The notes: generated by a model from the sequence alone, not told the origin. A DNA stretch of 64,000 nt from Celeribacter marinus (GCF_001308265.1 NZ_CP012023.1:1626932-1690931); one strand, 5' to 3'; counted from the stretch's first letter, positions 26,801 to 38,399 are shown. Numbers and translations: made by a program.

Positions 26801-27703
26801 ATGACACAAACCGCGCGCATCGCCGTGATCGGCCTTGGCTCTATGGGATACGGGATGGCACAGTCGTGTCTAAAAGCGGGTCACACGACCTATGGTTACG
26901 ACATCATGCCCGCACAAATGGAGAAATTCCAATCTGAGGGCGGCGCAATCGGAGCGCTCGACGACATTGCGGGGTCACTGGACTGCGCGGTTATTGTCGT
27001 TTTGAATGCGGCACAAACCGAAGCCGTGCTCTTCGGCGAAGGCGGGCTTGCCTCCAAGATGAGCGCAAACTCTGTTGTCGTGGCATGCGCAACTGTTCCA
27101 CCCGAATTCGCACGCGACATGGAAGCGCGATGCGCGCAACATGGCATTCTCTACCTCGATGCCCCAATCTCTGGCGGCTCCCTCAAGGCCGCAAACGGCG
27201 CGCTATCCGTCATGGCATCCGGCACTTCCGCCGCATTTGAGCGCGCCCGCCCAATGCTAGATGCAACATCGCAAAGCGTGTTTGAACTTGGGGATGCAGC
27301 CGGCGCAGGCTCCGCGATGAAAGCCGTAAATCAATTGTTAGCGGGCGTTCATATCGCCGCGATGGCCGAGGCGCTCACATTTGGAATGACACAGGGTGTC
27401 ACACCCGAAAAATTTGTAGAGGTCATTAGCCAGTGCGCAGGAACATCGTGGATGCTCGAAAACCGCGCGCCCCACATTGTTGACGGAGATTACACACCAC
27501 GTAGCCAAGTCAACATCTGGCCAAAGGATCTTGGAATCGTCCTCGATATTGCGAAATCCGCAAAATTCAGCGCGCCTATTACCGCCGCCGCGATGCAACA
27601 ATACCTTGCCGCAGCCGGTATGGGCTTTGGCACTGAGGACGATGCTGCAGTGGCTAAAGTCTATGCGCGAAATGCGGGCCTTACATTGCCGGGAGATGCG
27701 TAA
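26801..27703 (+). CDS. ltnD: L-threonate dehydrogenase-type beta-hydroxyacid dehydrogenase
   Basis: A 300-residue NAD-dependent dehydrogenase of the 3-hydroxyisobutyrate dehydrogenase class. IAVIGLGSMGYGMAQ (about 6-20) is the Rossmann loop, APISGGSLKAANG the substrate loop, and K in SAMKAVNQLLAG (about 170) the catalytic lysine. The assignment as LtnD (YgbJ-like; oxidises L-threonate to 2-oxo-tetronate) rests on its neighbours: kinase, decarboxylase and isomerase of the tetronate pathway. It starts with ATG 26801 behind AAGAAAGG and overlaps otnK as TAATG. Confidence 0.88.
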   Translation: MTQTARIAVIGLGSMGYGMAQSCLKAGHTTYGYDIMPAQMEKFQSEGGAIGALDDIAGSLDCAVIVVLNAAQTEAVLFGEGGLASKMSANSVVVACATVPPEFARDMEARCAQHGILYLDAPISGGSLKAANGALSVMASGTSAAFERARPMLDATSQSVFELGDAAGAGSAMKAVNQLLAGVHIAAMAEALTFGMTQGVTPEKFVEVISQCAGTSWMLENRAPHIVDGDYTPRSQVNIWPKDLGIVLDIAKSAKFSAPITAAAMQQYLAAAGMGFGTEDDAAVAKVYARNAGLTLPGDA

Positions 27704-28941
27704 TGAAACTTGGCTGTATTGGCGACGACTTTACGGGGTCCAGTGATCTGGCGAACACACTGGCCAAAGGTGGGATGAAAACCGTTCAATTCACCGGCAT
27801 CCCATCATCACCCGTACCGTCAGATGTGGAGGCGGGCGTTGTTGCCCTCAAGTCGCGCTCAATCCCCGTCAAGGACGCGGTCGCGCAATCATTGGCCGCG
27901 CTCGACTGGCTCAAGGCCCAAGGATGCACGCAGTTTTTGTTCAAGTATTGCTCCACATTTGACTCTACTCAGGACGGCAACATCGGGCCGGTGGCGGATG
28001 CCCTCGCCGATGCACTTGGTGCACACAAAGTCATCGTATGTCCCGCCTTTCCCGGAACGGGCCGCTCCATTTATCAGGGTCATCTGTTCGTCAATGACCA
28101 ACTTTTGAATGAATGCGGGATGCAAAACCACCCGCTCACGCCGATGACCGATGCAGATATTCGGCGCTGGATGTCATTCCAATCGCAATACGGCGTTGGC
28201 CATGTTCCCGCTCAGACTGTGTTTAACGGCGCCAACGCCATTCGCGCATCGCTAGAGGCGCAGCATGCGCTCGGACACCGCCATCTCGTCGTGGATGCGA
28301 TCAGGGATGAGGATCTTTTTGAAATCGGTAAGGCCGCCAAAGATTTGCCACTTATCACAGGCGGGTCTGGCATCGCACTTGGACTACCTGCAAATTTCGG
28401 GTGTACCGCGTCACCAGTGGCATGGACCGGACAAGCGGGCAAAGCCATTGCACTCTCTGGATCGTGCTCCATCGCAACACGCGAACAGGTCGCACATCAC
28501 GCCACTAATAGCCCAACCCGCGAAATCAATGCGGCGGATGTGATCGAGGGACGCCTTAGCGCGCTTGATGTGGCGGAGTGGCTATTGTCCCAAGACGGTA
28601 TCCCCCTCGCCTTTAGTTCCGCTGATCCCGAGGTCGTGAAACAGGTCCAAACAACGTTCGGACGCGAAAAGTCCGCTACGGCTTTGGAGGGCTTCTTTGC
28701 CGATGTCGCCCGCATCTGTGTGGAGCGCGGCGTTACGCGCGTAATAACAGCAGGCGGTGAGACCTCCGGGGCCATTGTCGAAGGTCTTTCACTGAAAACG
28801 CTCGAAATAGGGCCCGAGATCGACCCCGGCGTTCCGGCCCTTCGGGCAAGCGAGTCTCTTGTGGTGGCCCTAAAGTCGGGTAACTTTGGCGCTAAAGACT
28901 TCTTTGAAAAAGCCAACTCCGTTCTTTCAGGTGATGTATGA
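27703..28941 (+). CDS. otnK: 3-oxo-tetronate kinase
   Basis: A 412-residue four-carbon acid sugar kinase (DUF1537, YgbK-like). It begins KLGCIGDDFTGSSDLANTLA, the conserved sugar-acid binding domain, and has the later nucleotide-binding GGETSGAIVEGL segment (about 349-360). OtnK phosphorylates 3-oxo-tetronate at O4. The gene is coupled on both sides (TAATG with ltnD, ATGA with otnC), the standard order of this pathway. Confidence 0.92.
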   Translation: MKLGCIGDDFTGSSDLANTLAKGGMKTVQFTGIPSSPVPSDVEAGVVALKSRSIPVKDAVAQSLAALDWLKAQGCTQFLFKYCSTFDSTQDGNIGPVADALADALGAHKVIVCPAFPGTGRSIYQGHLFVNDQLLNECGMQNHPLTPMTDADIRRWMSFQSQYGVGHVPAQTVFNGANAIRASLEAQHALGHRHLVVDAIRDEDLFEIGKAAKDLPLITGGSGIALGLPANFGCTASPVAWTGQAGKAIALSGSCSIATREQVAHHATNSPTREINAADVIEGRLSALDVAEWLLSQDGIPLAFSSADPEVVKQVQTTFGREKSATALEGFFADVARICVERGVTRVITAGGETSGAIVEGLSLKTLEIGPEIDPGVPALRASESLVVALKSGNFGAKDFFEKANSVLSGDV

Positions 28942-29585
28942 CCGAAACTGCCCTACGCGATCAAATTTGCATGTTGGCCAAGTCTCTATTCGATCGTGGC
29001 CTAACCCATGGAAACACAGGAAATATCTCGGCACGCACGGATGATGGCGGGCTTTTAGTCTCTCCAACAGGGACAAGTTTTGGACGCCTTGATCCTGCGC
29101 GCCTCAGTCGCTTTGACGCGCGCGGACGATTGATTTCAGGCGACCAGCCGACAAAGGAAATGCCTCTGCATTCCGCCTTCTATGAGACGCGCAGCACCGC
29201 AGGCGCCGTGGTCCACCTACATTCGTGTCACTCGGTGGCGTTATCCATGACACCTGACGCAAATGAGGATGATTTTCTGCCTCCGTTCACACCCTACGGC
29301 ATTATGAAGCTTGGGCGCGTCAAACTCCTCCCGTTTTTTCTCCCGGGTGATCCCGCAATGGGTCATGCAGTGCGCGGGTTGGCGGGCAAACGCTCGGCAG
29401 TGATGCTTGCCAATCACGGGCCTGTTGTCGCGGGCAAAGATGTCGAGGCCGCATGCAACGCCATCGAAGAGTTGGAAGAAACCGCCAAACTCGCCCTTAT
29501 GATGCGCAATATAGACGCGCGCATTCTAACCGCCGAACAAATCGGCGCCGTTGTCACTAAATTTGACGTGGAGTGGGATGCATGA
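28938..29585 (+). CDS. otnC: 3-oxo-tetronate 4-phosphate decarboxylase
   Basis: A 215-residue class II aldolase (YgbL-like). The family hallmarks are visible: GLTHGNTGNISAR, the catalytic Glu in TKEMPLHSAFYETR, the zinc histidines in HLHSCHSVALS and the last His in ANHGPVVAGKD. In the tetronate pathway it decarboxylates 3-oxo-tetronate 4-phosphate to dihydroxyacetone phosphate. Related enzymes are fuculose-phosphate aldolases, but the neighbours favour OtnC. It overlaps otnI as ATGA. Confidence 0.9.
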   Translation: MTETALRDQICMLAKSLFDRGLTHGNTGNISARTDDGGLLVSPTGTSFGRLDPARLSRFDARGRLISGDQPTKEMPLHSAFYETRSTAGAVVHLHSCHSVALSMTPDANEDDFLPPFTPYGIMKLGRVKLLPFFLPGDPAMGHAVRGLAGKRSAVMLANHGPVVAGKDVEAACNAIEELEETAKLALMMRNIDARILTAEQIGAVVTKFDVEWDA

Positions 29586-30346
29586 CGCAATTCTCTGCAA
29601 ACTTGGGATTTCTTTGGACCGAACTGGCGTTACCCGATGCAATTCGCGCCGCGCACGCCGCGGGATTTGACGCTATTGAATGCCACTGGCCCTACGACAA
29701 CAGCGCGCAAGATGTGAAGGCCGCGTTAGACGAAACTGGCCTTAAAATGCTCGGCCTCAACACGCGGCGCGGAGATGTAGCACAGGGAGAAAACGGATTG
29801 GCGGCACTGGTTGGACGCGAAGTTGACGCCCGCGCCGCGATTGACGAGGCACTTGCCTATGCTGTTGAAATTGACGCCGCCGCAGTTCACGTGATGGCGG
29901 GGTTTTCGTCTGGAATTGACGCGCACACCACGTTCATCGACAACCTTTCCTATGCCTGCGAAGCCGCGTTGCCGCTTGGAAAGACCATACTTATCGAACC
30001 GTTGAATCGACATGACGCACCCGGCTATTTTCTACAAACAACCGACCAGGCGCGTAGCATCATCGAAACCGTATCACGGCCAAACTTGAAGTTGATGTTT
30101 GATTGCTACCACATCGGGCGCACAGAGGGCGATGTCGCGACACGCGCCAAAACGCTATTGCCATTCATCGGCCATATCCAATTCGCATCAGTTCCCGATC
30201 GCGGCCCACCGGATCACGGCGAATTGGACTACTGGTTCCTATTTTCCGCTCTGGATGCCCTTGGTTGGACCGCACCTTTAGGAGCCGAATACAAACCCAA
30301 TGGCGATACAGACGCGACATTGGGTTGGCTTAAAACACTTCGGTAG
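29582..30346 (+). CDS. otnI: 2-oxo-tetronate isomerase
   Basis: A 254-residue TIM-barrel protein of the hydroxypyruvate isomerase group (YgbM-like). TQFSANLGFLWTE is the typical N-terminus; metal ligands are expected in ILIEPLNRHDAPGYF, MFDCYHIGRTEGD and the HIQFASVPDR/GELDY segment. It converts 2-oxo-tetronate to 3-oxo-tetronate, feeding OtnK. I choose ATG 29582, which overlaps the otnC stop; an ATG at 29573 would add three residues. It is the last gene, followed at once by a strong terminator. Confidence 0.9.
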   Translation: MTQFSANLGFLWTELALPDAIRAAHAAGFDAIECHWPYDNSAQDVKAALDETGLKMLGLNTRRGDVAQGENGLAALVGREVDARAAIDEALAYAVEIDAAAVHVMAGFSSGIDAHTTFIDNLSYACEAALPLGKTILIEPLNRHDAPGYFLQTTDQARSIIETVSRPNLKLMFDCYHIGRTEGDVATRAKTLLPFIGHIQFASVPDRGPPDHGELDYWFLFSALDALGWTAPLGAEYKPNGDTDATLGWLKTLR

Positions 30347-30348
30347 CC

Positions 30349-30383
30349 AAAAAGGGCGGCGCATATTGCACCGCCCTTTTTTT
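30349..30383. terminator. bidirectional terminator, otnI / gyrB
   Basis: AAAAAGGGCGG (30349-30359) pairs with CCGCCCTTTTT (30371-30381); the loop has a small inner GCA/TGC stem, and the T run continues. The A run on the left gives a T run on the minus strand, so it can end gyrB as well. Confidence 0.92.
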
Positions 30384-30403
30384 GTTAGGTGTCGCGCGCG
30401 ACT

Positions 30404-32854
<2,451 letters not shown>

Positions 32855-32929
32855 TTACCTTGGCGTTTTTATACGCCAACGCTTGGGGAATGTCACGTCA
32901 ATGCCACAAGATTTGGTGGTTTTCGCCGA

Positions 32930-33550
32930 TCACACGAAAGGGATAATAAACGCCACAAATATCAACAAAATCCCCGCCGTACGGTTCATCCGGCTCAACG
33001 CACCAGAGGATGTCAGTAGCCCACGAATTCTACTGACAAAGAGCGCCAGTATGAGGTTTCCGATCAACGGCACGACAGCCGAAATAGCACAGATCACCAT
33101 GATGTCCGGCGCGGTCAGTGACGACAGATCAAAGAACCCGGGTAACAGGCCCATATAGAATAAAATCGCCTTTGGGTTCCCCAAGATCACAACGACACCC
33201 GCAACAAAACCGGCCAAAATACCTGGCCGTGTTAAGCGACTGTCTGATGTAATTTTTTTGTCCGCATGGCGGATGAGCATGACCCCCATAACCAAAAACA
33301 TCAGAACCGCCGCCCATCGCATCACTGTAAGAAAGGCCGCGAATTCCGAAATGATCCACGTCACACCAAGGATCGCCAAAAGCGGCCACAATACATCACC
33401 GACAACGACCCCTAAGGCCAAAGGGGCCGCAGACGCAAAGCCCCCCGACATAGCGCGGGCCAACATTGCAACCCAAACGGGGCCGGGCGTCAAAAACAGG
33501 ATCAAGAGGGCAAACGCATAGAGGCCGAGTTCTGTAACACCAACGGTCAT
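32930..33550 (-). CDS. LysE-family amino acid/metabolite exporter
   Basis: A 206-residue inner-membrane protein with five or six helices. The N-terminal helix ending ILFLTPGPVWVAMLARAMSG (two parts of one stretch) carries the family motif with TPGP, and GNPKAILFYMGLLPGFFD (about 123-140) is the second conserved block. LysE/RhtB proteins export amino acids or related compounds by proton antiport; the substrate is unknown. It starts within the recF stop (ATGA), so it is translated from the recF message. Confidence 0.9.
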   Translation of the reverse strand: MTVGVTELGLYAFALLILFLTPGPVWVAMLARAMSGGFASAAPLALGVVVGDVLWPLLAILGVTWIISEFAAFLTVMRWAAVLMFLVMGVMLIRHADKKITSDSRLTRPGILAGFVAGVVVILGNPKAILFYMGLLPGFFDLSSLTAPDIMVICAISAVVPLIGNLILALFVSRIRGLLTSSGALSRMNRTAGILLIFVAFIIPFV

Positions 33551-34656
33551 TGGATTTCTTTCATCTGCGAGGCTCCCGCCTCTTCGGTAACGTCAAAATG
33601 GGCGGCGCGCGCCCCAAGCTCGGCGAATAATTCCGGACCCGTTCCCGTCATAAACGCCTGCGCCCCAAGCGCACATATTTCATCATAAAGCGCCGCACGA
33701 CGACCAGCGTCAAGGTGCGCCGCGACCTCATCAAGTAACAAAATTGGTGCAGCGCCAAAGTCCTCGGACAAGGCACGGCCATTTGCCAAAATCAGTGAGA
33801 TTAGAAGCGCCTTTTGCTCTCCTGTGGAGCAGTGTTCGGCGGGGACATCTTTCGCTGCGTACACCCCGCTCATATCCGCGCGGTGCGGGCCTATAAGTGT
33901 GCGACCTGCGTGCAAGTCACGCTGACGGTTATCGCGCAATGCCGCGAGCAAATCATCCTCGGCCTCGGGTAGCGGTTTGTCGTCAGAGGCTTGCAACGTC
34001 AATGTCGCAACGGGAAAGGCCGTCTTTGCTCCGTCTTGCGCCGCCGCCAGTCGCGCAAGCGTGACCAAACGGTTTTTCATGATATCGGCACCATGCGCCG
34101 CCATTTGCGTCTCAAGTGCGCCATACCAATGCGCATCGCGCACCATGTCCTTGAGCAAGCGATTGCGTTCGCGCATCGCCTTTTCATAGCCCAACACAGC
34201 CTCGGCATGACGCGGCTCAAAGGACATGACCATGCGATCCAAAAACCGCCTGCGCCCCTCCGGCCCCTCAATCCATAACCTGTCCATTGCCGGAATGAGC
34301 CAAACCACACGCGCAACACGCCCCAACGCAAGCTGTGCTGCGGATTTGCCGTCAACCTTGACCGAACGCGATTGTCCCGCCTCCGCCCATGTTTCAATGT
34401 CATGCGTTTGATGAAGGGACCGAAGTTCGGCACGGACCTTCCACCCCAGACGCTCGGGCTTTCGAGCAATGTCATCGGGCGAGGCGCGCCGCAATCCACG
34501 CCCCGGAGACAGTAACGAAACCGCCTCAAGAATGTTGGTTTTGCCCGCGCCATTGGGTCCATGTATCGCAACAGGCCGCCCGTCCAACTCGAGACGTGCG
34601 GCCCTATGTGAGCGAAAATGCGATAGACTTAGCTCTTCTAGATAAAGGCCGCCCAT
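33547..34656 (-). CDS. recF: DNA replication and repair protein RecF
   Basis: RecF is an SMC-like ATPase that helps load RecA at single-strand gaps. The 369-residue protein has Walker A GPNGAGKT at about 33-40, the signature STGEQKALLIS and Walker B ILLLDEVAAHLD. Its start ATG 34656 is preceded by GTGAGG. It follows dnaN after 34 bp, the standard dnaA-dnaN-recF order. Confidence 0.96.
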   Translation of the reverse strand: MGGLYLEELSLSHFRSHRAARLELDGRPVAIHGPNGAGKTNILEAVSLLSPGRGLRRASPDDIARKPERLGWKVRAELRSLHQTHDIETWAEAGQSRSVKVDGKSAAQLALGRVARVVWLIPAMDRLWIEGPEGRRRFLDRMVMSFEPRHAEAVLGYEKAMRERNRLLKDMVRDAHWYGALETQMAAHGADIMKNRLVTLARLAAAQDGAKTAFPVATLTLQASDDKPLPEAEDDLLAALRDNRQRDLHAGRTLIGPHRADMSGVYAAKDVPAEHCSTGEQKALLISLILANGRALSEDFGAAPILLLDEVAAHLDAGRRAALYDEICALGAQAFMTGTGPELFAELGARAAHFDVTEEAGASQMKEIQ

Positions 34657-34690
34657 CGCGCCTCACCTGTTTTCTTTGAGCACCAAATAC

Positions 34691-35809
34691 TCAAACACGC
34701 ATCGGCATCACAACATAGACCGCAGAGGTATCATTACCTTCACGCATCAATGTTGGATCACCTGAGGAATTAAACAAAAACACTGCGTTTTCACGGTCCA
34801 CTTGTGATGCGATTTCGAGCAAGTATTTTGCATTAAACCCGATCTCGAGACGCTCATCGCTATACGCAACAGCCAACTCTTCTTCGGCGGCACCACTATC
34901 AGGCGCATTGACGGAAAGTGTTAGCTTGTCCTCTTCAAGGGACAGCTTCACAGCACGCGAGCGCTCCGACGAAACAGTCGCAACACGGTCCACGGCCTTC
35001 GCAAATTCAGCGGCGTCCACTTCGAGCTTGCGCGTGTTTCCGACCGGAATAACACGCGTATAATCTGGGAACGTGCCGTCGATGACTTTGGACGTTAGTG
35101 TGATGTTGGGCGTTGCGAACCGCACTTTCGCCTCTGACACAGACACCGCAATCGTCATGTCATCATCATCAAGCAACTTGCGCAATTCGCCTACGGTTTT
35201 GCGTGGCACAATCACGCCCGGCATATCAGCCGCACCATCGGGCAGTGTCGTATCAACACGCGCGAGACGGTGACCATCTGTTGCCACACACCGTAGCACC
35301 TTGCCGCCCTCAGCGTCAGAAACATGCATGTAGACGCCGTTGAGGTAGTAACGGGTCTCTTCGGTCGAGATTGCAAATTTGGACTTATCAAACAAACGGC
35401 GCAAGACCGGCGCAGGAATCGCGAAATTGCTTTCGTAATCTGCGCTTGCCATAACTGGGAAATCTTCTTTTGGCAGTGTGGCCAATGAAAAATTCGACCG
35501 GCCCGCCTCAACGGTTAGACGCCCTGACGCTCCATCATCGTTCAACTGAACCATCGCGCCATCAGGCAATTTTCGCACGATCTCATGCAGCATCACCGCG
35601 GATACTGTCGTAGATCCCGCGCGCTCAACCATAGCATTACATTTATCCACAACTTCGATGTCGAGATCCGTGGCGCGAAACGACACATCATTGCCCGCTG
35701 CCTCGATCAAAACGTTGGCAAGGATCGGAATGGTGTTGCGGCGTTCCACTACGGATTGCGCCTGTCCCACGGCCTTAAGAAGTTCGCCGCGTTCGATACT
35801 GATTTTCAT
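34691..35809 (-). CDS. dnaN: DNA polymerase III subunit beta (sliding clamp)
   Basis: The processivity clamp. The 372-residue protein has three repeats of the clamp fold, the N-terminal MKISIERGELLKAVGQAQSVV, and ends VMPMRV, matching the hydrophobic cleft and C-terminus used by clamp-binding partners. GAGGGTGGT precedes the ATG. A sequence TTATCCACA (35643-35651), identical to a strong DnaA box, falls inside the gene, but it encodes ordinary residues here. Confidence 0.98.
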   Translation of the reverse strand: MKISIERGELLKAVGQAQSVVERRNTIPILANVLIEAAGNDVSFRATDLDIEVVDKCNAMVERAGSTTVSAVMLHEIVRKLPDGAMVQLNDDGASGRLTVEAGRSNFSLATLPKEDFPVMASADYESNFAIPAPVLRRLFDKSKFAISTEETRYYLNGVYMHVSDAEGGKVLRCVATDGHRLARVDTTLPDGAADMPGVIVPRKTVGELRKLLDDDDMTIAVSVSEAKVRFATPNITLTSKVIDGTFPDYTRVIPVGNTRKLEVDAAEFAKAVDRVATVSSERSRAVKLSLEEDKLTLSVNAPDSGAAEEELAVAYSDERLEIGFNAKYLLEIASQVDRENAVFLFNSSGDPTLMREGNDTSAVYVVMPMRV

Positions 35810-35982
35810 ACCACCCTCGTATGTGCATTTGACTGGGGAGTTGAACGTAAACCATTCACCACACAGCGCAAGATATTGTTTGAGCAGACTGTGTTGCGTT
35901 GTGGCGCAACCGTCAAGGGCAAGCGCCCCTCGCGACAGGATTTGTCACGAAGGAACCGCCTTCTTGCCACATGTTGTGCAGA

Positions 35983-37332
35983 TCACGCCTCAAGAAGGCG
36001 GGACAACAGCTCCAAATCGTCCGCAATTTGACTATCGGATGATTTCAGCTCTTCGATACGCCGAACACCGTGCATGACGGTCGTGTGATCTCTTCCGCCG
36101 AACCTACGTCCGATTTCAGGCAGCGATCGCGATGTCATTTGCTTTGACAAATACATCGCCACCTGACGCGGACGGGCAATTGCGCGAACACGCTTGGGGC
36201 CGATCATGTCGCTCAACCGGATCGAATAATGTTCCGACACCCGTCGTTGAATTTCCTCAACCGTCACTTTGCGCTCTGACGCCTTGAGAATATCGGCCAG
36301 ACATTCTTGTGTCATTTCCAATGTGATTTCGCGGCCCACCAAAGAGGCAAAGGCGAACAACCTCATGAGCGCACCCTCAAGCACACGCACGTTCGTGGTG
36401 ATGCGGTGCGCGAGGAATTCAAGCACGCCGTTGTTGAACACCAAATCAGGGTACTGAAGACGGTAGTTTTCTGCTTTGGTCTGCAAAACGCCAAGGCGCA
36501 GCTCGTAATCGGTCGGGTGGAGGTCCACCACGAGGCCACATTGCAAACGCGACTTAATGCGATCTTCGAGATCTTTGATCTCGCCGGGTGCGCGGTCAGC
36601 AGAAATGATGATCTGTTTATTCTGGTCCACAAGCGCGTTGAACGTGTGGAAAAACTCTTCTTGCGTGCTTTCCTTGCCGGCGATGAACTGAACATCATCA
36701 ACCATCAACACATCGACAGAACGGAACAGTTGTTTGAAATCAATCATCTGCTTGTCACGCAGCGCTTGAACGAAGCGGTACATGAATTGTTCAGCGGATA
36801 AATAAAGGACGCGCAATTCGGGGTCGCGTATCTTAATTTCATGGGCGATTGCATGCATCAGGTGCGTTTTGCCAAGGCCAACACCACCATACAAAAATAG
36901 CGGATTAAACGTCACAGGCCCGCCCTCGGCAACACGGCGCGCAGCCGCATGTGCAAGCTCGTTCGGCTTGCCGACAACAAAATTATCAAACGTAAATCGC
37001 GCATCCAGCGGCGCACCGGGTAGCTCGGAATGTGCGGAGGTCACGGGTTGCTGCGCCTCTTTGGGTGCGGGGCGCGCAACGGGGTCGGCCTGCGCTGCGA
37101 CAACCTGAAACTCAACGCGAGACGTTTGCGCGTTACTCGCTTTCAGATGTGCAAGAATCTTGTCTGCGAAATTGCGCGAGACCCAATTTGCCATGAAATT
37201 CGTCGGCACAGCAAAGACAGCAACGCCATTTTCAATTTTAGTCAGATCAAGCGGCTCAATCCAGTTTGCGTAATTGCTTTGCCCAATATCATCGAGCAAG
37301 CCCTGCTTCACACGTCCCCACGTATTTTTCAT
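35983..37332 (-). CDS. dnaA: chromosomal replication initiator DnaA
   Basis: DnaA melts the replication origin. The 449-residue protein has domain I (about 1-70, WGRVKQGLLDDIGQSNYANWI), a Pro/Ala-rich linker, the AAA+ domain with Walker A GGVGLGKTH (149-157) and Walker B VDVLMVDDVQF, and the DNA-binding domain IV ending in the DnaA signature RFGGRDHTTVMHGVRRI. I choose ATG 37332, which fits the usual N-terminus; ATG 37371 or GTG 37392 are possible but give a nonstandard leader of 13 or 20 residues. No strong ribosome-binding site marks any of them. Confidence 0.95.
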   Translation of the reverse strand: MKNTWGRVKQGLLDDIGQSNYANWIEPLDLTKIENGVAVFAVPTNFMANWVSRNFADKILAHLKASNAQTSRVEFQVVAAQADPVARPAPKEAQQPVTSAHSELPGAPLDARFTFDNFVVGKPNELAHAAARRVAEGGPVTFNPLFLYGGVGLGKTHLMHAIAHEIKIRDPELRVLYLSAEQFMYRFVQALRDKQMIDFKQLFRSVDVLMVDDVQFIAGKESTQEEFFHTFNALVDQNKQIIISADRAPGEIKDLEDRIKSRLQCGLVVDLHPTDYELRLGVLQTKAENYRLQYPDLVFNNGVLEFLAHRITTNVRVLEGALMRLFAFASLVGREITLEMTQECLADILKASERKVTVEEIQRRVSEHYSIRLSDMIGPKRVRAIARPRQVAMYLSKQMTSRSLPEIGRRFGGRDHTTVMHGVRRIEELKSSDSQIADDLELLSRLLEA

Positions 37333-37387
37333 TTTTCTTGTTCGACCCAATTTATCATTTTCGTTGACCATCACAATCGCAATGGCT

Positions 37388-37404
37388 GACACTTCATGAG
37401 TGTC
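37388..37404. promoter_or_regulatory. inverted repeat upstream of dnaA
   Basis: GACACT (37388-37393) and AGTGTC (37399-37404) are perfect 6-bp arms with a 5-bp spacer, about 60 bp before the chosen dnaA start. It could be a regulator site or a hairpin in the dnaA leader; its role is unknown. Confidence 0.3.
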
Positions 37405-38009
37405 GCGGATTTAGCGCACGCTTCGCTTTAGGGTCGGGCTTGCATCAAGTCCGTCCTCAACATTGGCCCCTCATGGCCAACATTCAAACAGGCTCATTCC
37501 CGAACTATCCCTCACTCAATTTTGCACAAACTGATGATATGACGGACACTATTGTATCCGCCAATGCTCAGTAGCTTGGCACATTTAGGTGCGGGTCTTT
37601 GGACTGCCTACCGCTTTCGTACATCTGAACGATATTGGTCGGAAAACTCACAATGGCCGATGTGACCTATGCAAATCCAAAACTGCGCTCATCACCTTAA
37701 GGCACCCGAAATTGGGTCCACTTAATTCGACTCACGCAATCCTCATGTCCCCCCAGACGAAGTGAATCGCAGGGTGAAATTAGCCGCGAGATACCGCCGC
37801 GCGCAATGGAACTTCGCGCTTGACTCAACCTTTACTGAAATCGAATCTGAAAAGCTGTTTTTTTACAAAGCGCACGTGGCGAATTTGCCGCAAACAGCAC
37901 GCTACAAACAGGGTGGTCAATTTGCGTGTTGCTAAGGCGTGCTCCTGCGCGCCGTACCGTAAGAATCGCGTTGCCACATACCAACACCATCCGGTGTTCA
38001 GGCAATAAA
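37393..38009. other. gene-free stretch between dnaA and rpsT, possible origin region
   Basis: About 620 bp with no convincing gene on either strand; the frame at 37820-38008 has Cys/Arg-rich composition unlike its neighbours. One sequence TTTTGCACA (37520-37528) fits the relaxed DnaA-box consensus TTWTNCACA, and TGTGCATAA (38115-38123), the reverse form, lies nearby in rpsT. I do not see a cluster of boxes or a strongly AT-rich unwinding element. An origin here is possible by gene order (rpsT, dnaA, dnaN, recF, gyrB), but unproven. Confidence 0.35.
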
Positions 38010-38010
38010 A

Positions 38011-38032
38011 AACGCGCCCGAAGGCGCGCTTT
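38011..38032 (-). terminator. intrinsic terminator of rpsT
   Basis: Read on the minus strand, CGCGCC-TTCG-GGCGCG forms a stem with a stable TTCG tetraloop, followed by TTTTTTATTG. It lies 24 bp after the rpsT stop. Confidence 0.9.
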
Positions 38033-38055
38033 CATCGTCTAAAATGTGCTTAGAA

Positions 38056-38319
38056 TTAGGCAATCGCTTTAACGCGAGCGGCCAAACGAGACATTTTACG
38101 CGATGCTGTGTTCTTGTGCATAACGCCTTTGGTAACGCCGCGCATCAACTCTGGCTGAGCCGCACGAAGAGCTTCTTGAGCAACGGCTTTGTCGCCGGAT
38201 GCAATTGCTTCTTCAAGGTTACGTAGGAATGTGCGGATACGCGAACGACGTGCTTTGTTTACGTCTGTACGGGCGGTGGCCTGACGGGCGCGTTTTTTGG
38301 ACTGAGCAGTATTTGCCAT
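38056..38319 (-). CDS. rpsT: 30S ribosomal protein S20 (bS20)
   Basis: The 87-residue S20 binds 16S rRNA early in small-subunit assembly. It starts [16 protein letters not shown], very basic, with the long helical hairpin and the [21 protein letters not shown]-terminus typical of the family. ATG 38319 follows AGAAGGGAC (minus strand). It is a single-gene unit with its own terminator. Confidence 0.98.
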   Translation of the reverse strand: MANTAQSKKRARQATARTDVNKARRSRIRTFLRNLEEAIASGDKAVAQEALRAAQPELMRGVTKGVMHKNTASRKMSRLAARVKAIA

Positions 38320-38385
38320 GATAATGTCCCTTCTCGGGTTGTTTGCAATTTCGGTTGCGCACGGACCCCAATCACCCAGACGGGC

Positions 38386-38399
38386 ACCCAAATTTGGGT
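38386..38399. promoter_or_regulatory. 14-bp palindrome upstream of rpsT
   Basis: ACCCAAA-TTTGGGT is a perfect palindrome about 67 bp before rpsT. On the minus strand TTGACC (38406-38401) lies just upstream and could be a -35 element with the palindrome in the spacer, though no good -10 follows at 17 bp. A regulator site is possible. Confidence 0.35.

Noticed and set aside
35643..35651. Perfect DnaA box TTATCCACA as evidence for an origin
   Set aside because: It lies alone inside dnaN and encodes normal residues, so it is probably chance.
37820..38008. Small frame in the dnaA-rpsT gap
   Set aside because: Cys/Arg/Lys-rich composition, no ribosome-binding site, and it runs into the hairpin before the rpsT terminator.
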